Assembly (NCBI GenBank): GCA_036274635.1 | Contig: DASUFI010000352.1 | Location: 1 to 8,101 of the forward strand | Source of the DNA: DASUFI01 sp036274635 | GTDB lineage: Bacteria > Planctomycetota > B15-G4 | DNA length: 8,101 bases | Direction: 5' to 3' | In this document: positions 4,969 to 8,101 of the stretch, one piece after another | Numbering within the stretch: the first letter of the stretch is position 1 | How the letters are laid out: each line of letters begins with the position of its first letter | Translations under genes and position numbers: made by a program | Notes under the pieces: model-generated | Told to the model about the DNA's origin: nothing | Databases searched by the model: none | Seen by the model: the letters and a program-made list of their open reading frames with translations, nothing else

Positions 4969-6273
4969 ATGTCCCTGCGCACCACGCTTGTCGTCGCGAC
5001 GCTGGGCGTCGCCGCGGTGCTCACGCTGTTGCTGGCCACGCACGAATGGGGCGTCGGGCGCCGGGCCAACGGCGAGATCCGCTGGAAGTACCTGCTCGAG
5101 GACGTGCACGACCGCGGCGTGTACCAGCAGCGCGGCCGCTGGCTGCCGGGGCACCTGGCCCCCTACATCGAGGAGCACAGCGAGTACCCGCAGCTCGCGA
5201 CCTTGCTCATGGGCGTGCCCTATCTGTTCTTCGACAGCCACGTGCCCGTGGGCCGGCCCCAGACCGTGCAGGAACTGCGCGACCATCCGGAGGACACGGC
5301 CGCCTACTTCGACCTGCACCACGTGGACATGGCGGTGGGCTTCCTGCTGCTGGTGGCGCTCACCGCGCTGGCCGTGCGCGAGCTGGGCGGGCGGCCGGCC
5401 ACCGCGCTGCTGCTCTTCCTGCCCGGGACCCTGTACTTCTCCTTCAACCGCTTCGACGCGTGGCCCGCCCTGCTCGTGGTGGGCGCGCTGCTGTGCCAGC
5501 TGCGCGGGCGCCCGCTCGCCGCGGCCGTGCTGCTGGCGCTGGGCGCGATGACCAAGTGGTACCCGGTGCTGCTGCTGCCGCTGTTCCTGTCGCACAACCT
5601 GTATGCCGGCGGCGATCCGCGGCCGTGGATCCGGCGCGTGCCCCGCGCGGTGCTGGCGCCCGGGCTGCTGGCGGCCGCGGTGTGCCTCGCCATCCTGGCC
5701 ATCACGTGGTTCTGGCACCAGGGCGGCCTCGACGCGGTCGCGTACGTCTACGGGCCGAAGGGGCAGGGCGATCGCGTGCCGAACCGCAGCTCGATCGTCT
5801 ACGCGCTGACCTCGAAGTACATGTGGCGCTGGTTCGAGCCCACGGACGAGGCCTTGGTGGCGCACTGGGCCACCATCGCGCAGTTCCTGCCGGCGGCGGT
5901 GCTGGCCTGGGTGCCGCTGCGCAGCCGGCGCGCGCTGGTCATGGCCTGCCTCGTGGTGGTGCTGGGCTTCATGCAGTTCGGCAAGGTGTTCTCGCCGCAG
6001 TGGATCGTGTGGGTGTCGCCGCTGGCCATCCTCGCGGGCGCGTCGAGCCCCTGGGCGCTGGCGCTGCTCGTCCTGGGCGACCTGCTGACCTATCTGCAGA
6101 CCCCGGTGTTCTCCTACGAGTACGTGGACAGCCCGCCGTACCTGGCCGTCTCTCCGGCCCTGGGGCTGATGTCCACGCTGCGGATCACGGGCCTGGCGCT
6201 GTTCTGGGCGTGGAGTTTGTGGGCCTTCCTCCGTACCGTGGGTCGGCCCGAGCCCGCGGCCGAGCCGCGCTGA
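4969..6273 (+). CDS. Integral-membrane GT-C glycosyltransferase, GT87/DUF2029-like
   Basis: A 434-residue polytopic protein with roughly ten to twelve hydrophobic helices (first at 5-24, last at about 402-422). The pattern fits GT87/DUF2029 mannosyltransferases, which take a sugar from a polyprenyl-phosphate donor and add it to an acceptor on the outer face of the membrane. Supporting segments are APYIEEHSEYPQLATLLMGVPYL (64-86), equivalent to the PY-EYPPLA loop of the family; FNRFDAWPALLVVGALL (159-175); LAAAVLLALGAMTKWYPVLLLPLF (183-206), a strong family signature; and GKVFSPQWIVWVSPL (338-352), equivalent to K-FSPQY-IW. Acidic residues in the first loops (Glu44, Asp45, Asp48, Glu68, Glu69, Glu72) are candidates for the catalytic base. 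The ATG at 4969 begins the first helix; the frame stays open far upstream but that part is antisense to the GT2 gene. It is followed after 22 bases by the GT9 gene. Substrate and acceptor are unknown. Confidence 0.86.
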   Translation: MSLRTTLVVATLGVAAVLTLLLATHEWGVGRRANGEIRWKYLLEDVHDRGVYQQRGRWLPGHLAPYIEEHSEYPQLATLLMGVPYLFFDSHVPVGRPQTVQELRDHPEDTAAYFDLHHVDMAVGFLLLVALTALAVRELGGRPATALLLFLPGTLYFSFNRFDAWPALLVVGALLCQLRGRPLAAAVLLALGAMTKWYPVLLLPLFLSHNLYAGGDPRPWIRRVPRAVLAPGLLAAAVCLAILAITWFWHQGGLDAVAYVYGPKGQGDRVPNRSSIVYALTSKYMWRWFEPTDEALVAHWATIAQFLPAAVLAWVPLRSRRALVMACLVVVLGFMQFGKVFSPQWIVWVSPLAILAGASSPWALALLVLGDLLTYLQTPVFSYEYVDSPPYLAVSPALGLMSTLRITGLALFWAWSLWAFLRTVGRPEPAAEPR

Positions 6274-6295
6274 CCACGGGCACGGCCAGGCCAGC

Positions 6296-7471
6296 ATGGA
6301 CCCGCTCAAGACCGACTGCCGCCACTTCCGCCCCGACCGCCCGTGCGCGCCGCACAAGGCGCACGGCGTCGTCTGCGCCACGTGCACCGAGTTCTACGAC
6401 CCGATCACGACGCGCGTGCTCATCGTCAAGCTGGCGGCGGTGGGCGACGTCCTGCGCACCACCTGCCTGCTGCCCGGCATCCGCCGCCGCTGGTCGTCGG
6501 CGCACATCACGTGGGTCACGAGCCCGGCCGCGGCGCCGCTCTTCACGGGCAACCGGCTGGTGGATCGCGTGCTCACCTTCAGCGGCGCGGCCCCCATCGA
6601 GCTGCTCACCGAGCAGTTCGACGTCATCATCAACCCCGACGCCGCGGCCGACGCCTGCGCCCTGGCGCACCTCGCGCACGGCCGCGAGCGCCTGGGCTTC
6701 AACGTGGACGCGCGCGGCACGCCCCTGCCGCTCTCGCCAGCCGCCGAGCGCTGGCTCGAGATGGGCGTGCGCGACGACAAGAAGAAGGCCAACCGCCTGA
6801 CCTACCAGGAGCACATGGCCGCCATCATGGGCGTGGAGTGGCGCCGCGAGCCGCCCATGCTCGAGCTCTTCGAGGAGGACCTGGCCACCGGGCGCCGGCT
6901 GCGCGCGCGCCATGCGCCGGCGCCGGGCGGCGCGGTCGTCGGACTGAACACCGGCGCCGGCGGCCGCTGGCGCTTCAAGCGCTGGACCGAGGCGGGCTAC
7001 GAGCAGCTCGTCGCGCGCCTGCACGCCGGCCGCCACCGCGTCTTCCTGCTGGGCGGCCCGGAGGAGGTGGAGCGCAATGCGCGGCTCGCCGCGGGCAGCG
7101 CGGGCACGGCGGTGGACACCGGCTGCGACAACTCGCTGCGGCAGTTCGCGGGCATCGTGGACCAGTGCGACGTGGTCGTCACCGGCGACACGCTGGCCAT
7201 GCACATCGCCATCGCGCGCGGCAAGCGCACGGTGGTGCTCTTCGGCCCCACGTCGCTGCACGAGATCGAGGTCTTCGACCGCGGCGAGCGCCTCGCGCCC
7301 GACCTCGACTGCCTCGTCTGCTACAAGTCCGACTGCGACTTCGTGCCCAACTGCATGGAGTCGCTGGACGTGGACACGGTCCACGCGGCCGTCGGGCGGC
7401 AGATCGAAGCCCTGCGCAACGGCGCGCCGGCCGGCGCCGCACGCGGCGGAGGGCGCGCGACAGGCTCGTGA
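6296..7471 (+). CDS. GT9 heptosyltransferase-like glycosyltransferase with cysteine clusters
   Basis: A 391-residue family 9 glycosyltransferase (GT-B fold), the family of the LPS core heptosyltransferases WaaC/WaaF, which transfer heptose from ADP-heptose at the inner membrane. After an N-terminal extension the first Rossmann domain begins at VLIVKLAAVGDVLRTTCLLPGIR (41-63), whose GDVLRTT is the family signature. The second domain carries VGLNTGAGGRWRFKRW (215-230, Lys228 at the usual nucleotide-sugar lysine), HRVFLLGGPEE (247-257), VVTGDTLAMHIAIARGKRTVVLFGPTS (294-320, with Asp298) and a C-terminal helix. Unusually there are four cysteines before the first domain (8, 17, 27, 30) and four near the end (339, 342, 347, 353); the latter resemble the CxxC-C-C segment of WaaF relatives. 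The last 15 residues are Gly/Ala/Arg rich and probably disordered. It starts 22 bases after the GT-C gene and overlaps the next gene by four bases. The sugar may be heptose or another. Confidence 0.9.
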   Translation: MDPLKTDCRHFRPDRPCAPHKAHGVVCATCTEFYDPITTRVLIVKLAAVGDVLRTTCLLPGIRRRWSSAHITWVTSPAAAPLFTGNRLVDRVLTFSGAAPIELLTEQFDVIINPDAAADACALAHLAHGRERLGFNVDARGTPLPLSPAAERWLEMGVRDDKKKANRLTYQEHMAAIMGVEWRREPPMLELFEEDLATGRRLRARHAPAPGGAVVGLNTGAGGRWRFKRWTEAGYEQLVARLHAGRHRVFLLGGPEEVERNARLAAGSAGTAVDTGCDNSLRQFAGIVDQCDVVVTGDTLAMHIAIARGKRTVVLFGPTSLHEIEVFDRGERLAPDLDCLVCYKSDCDFVPNCMESLDVDTVHAAVGRQIEALRNGAPAGAARGGGRATGS

Positions 7472-8101
7472 AGATCGTGGTGACGATCCCGACCTGGAAC
7501 GAGATCGAGAACATCGCCTCGCTGGTCGAGGCCGTGCTCGCGCAGGATGCACGCATCGAGGTGCTGGTGGCGGACGACGACTCGCCCGACGGCACGTGGA
7601 AGGCGGTGGCCGAGATGGCCGCGCGGGACCCGCGCGTGCACCTGCTGCACCGCACCACCGACCGCGGCCGGGGGCGCGCTGGGCGCGCGGCCTTCGCCTG
7701 GGCGCTGGACCACGGCGCCGACGCGGCCTTCGAGATGGACGCGGACTGGAGCCACCACCCGCGGCACCTGCCGGCGCTCATCGCGGCGCTGGAGGTGCAC
7801 GACGTGGTGCTGGGCAGCCGGCGCGTGCCGGGCGGCGAGGACGTCGGGCGCACGGCGCTGCGCCGCGCCCTCACGGCCGCCAGCAACCTCTACGTGCGGC
7901 TGCTGCTGGGCGTGCCCGTCAAGGACTGCAACTCCGGCTACCGCGGCTTTCGCCGCAGCGCGCTCGAGGCCATCGCCGTGCGCCACGCCTTCAGCCCCGG
8001 CCCGGCGCTGGTGCACGAGCTACTCTACAAGGCGCGCCTGAAGCGCCTGCGCATCGCCGAGGTGCCCATCCGGTTCCAGGAGCGAGAGCGCGGCACGTCC
8101 A
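7468..8101 (+). CDS. Second DPM1-like GT2 glycosyltransferase, partial (3' end beyond window)
   Basis: An open frame of 211 codons reaches the right edge. It starts with GTG at 7468 in a GTGA overlap with the stop of the GT9 gene, implying translational coupling; no good Shine-Dalgarno sequence is seen. The protein begins MKIVVTIPTWNEIENI and is a family 2 glycosyltransferase of the DPM1 type: VLVADDDSPDGT (32-43), GRGRAGRAAF (67-76), DxD as EMDADWSHHP (89-98, Asp91 and Asp93), VVLGSRRVPGG (113-123), VKDCNSGYRGFRR (151-163) and RFQERERGTS at the edge, matching the GESK loop region of its relatives. It should make a polyprenyl-phosphate sugar on the cytoplasmic side. Compared with the GT2 at 4114-4887 several loops differ (Gly-Arg-Gly-Arg for GLGK, KDCNSGYR for RDMTGGFR), so the two may use different sugars or lipids. 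Whether it has a C-terminal membrane domain cannot be seen. Confidence 0.92.
   Translation, partial: MKIVVTIPTWNEIENIASLVEAVLAQDARIEVLVADDDSPDGTWKAVAEMAARDPRVHLLHRTTDRGRGRAGRAAFAWALDHGADAAFEMDADWSHHPRHLPALIAALEVHDVVLGSRRVPGGEDVGRTALRRALTAASNLYVRLLLGVPVKDCNSGYRGFRRSALEAIAVRHAFSPGPALVHELLYKARLKRLRIAEVPIRFQERERGTS

Noticed and set aside
4903..6387. Long open frame on the minus strand opposite the GT-C gene (494 codons)
   Set aside because: Its translation is an Arg/Gln/His/Ala-rich low-complexity string with no motif. It is antisense to a protein with clear family signatures and arises from high third-position GC.
5046..6800. Long plus-strand open frame overlapping the GT-C and GT9 genes
   Set aside because: The translation is Ala/Arg/Gly/Pro-rich, spans two well-supported genes in another frame and shows no domain.
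6185..7552. Minus-strand open frame opposite the GT9 gene
   Set aside because: Composition is that of a GC-rich shadow frame; the plus-strand GT9 motifs are unambiguous.
7547..8041. Plus-strand open frame near the right edge in a different frame
   Set aside because: Its translation is Arg/Ala/Thr/Cys-rich without motifs; the real frame is the GTG-started GT2 at 7468 with DxD and SPDG motifs.

Overview
This is a gene-dense, very GC-rich window from a bacterium, with gaps of 4 to 81 bases and overlapping starts and stops. Two proteins carry lipoprotein signal peptides and one glycosyltransferase belongs to the LPS heptosyltransferase family, which suggests a diderm (Gram-negative) bacterium. 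A high-GC myxobacterial or other deltaproteobacterial-type genome, or an environmental relative, would fit. The sequence does not allow a firmer placement. I see no tRNA, rRNA, CRISPR array, transposase or phage gene, and no gene-free stretch above 300 bases.

Left part (1-965): a small membrane protein runs off the left edge on the minus strand. Only 18 bases separate its start from that of a divergent ferredoxin-NADP reductase (fpr). The fpr stop lies 7 bases from the end of the minus-strand run described next.

Middle (973-4887, all minus strand, read right to left): a DPM1-like family 2 glycosyltransferase; a small immunity-like protein of unknown function with slightly lower GC and different codon use; a lipoprotein of the proline-iminopeptidase-like alpha/beta hydrolase family; a HAD hydrolase joined to it by a GTGA overlap; a two-helix PGPGW/DUF454-like membrane protein; and a lipoprotein of unknown function. 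Junctions of -20, +22, -4, +24 and +59 bases are compatible with one transcript, but the functions are mixed.

Right part (4969-8101, plus strand): an integral-membrane GT-C type glycosyltransferase (GT87/DUF2029-like), a GT9 heptosyltransferase-like enzyme with cysteine clusters near both ends, and, through a second GTGA overlap, another DPM1-like family 2 glycosyltransferase cut by the window edge. Together with the divergent DPM1-like gene at 4887 this is a cell-envelope glycosylation locus. The two family 2 enzymes would make polyprenyl-phosphate sugars on the cytoplasmic face, the GT-C protein would use such a donor across the membrane, and the GT9 enzyme would add a sugar to a lipid-linked or LPS-like acceptor. 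The sugar and the acceptor cannot be read from the sequence.

I did not find a clearly new system. The observations most worth following are the divergent donor-synthase/GT-C arrangement, the cysteine-rich GT9 enzyme, the HAD protein lacking the usual second aspartate, the embedded immunity-like gene, and a hairpin that would cover the ribosome binding site of the lipoprotein gene.
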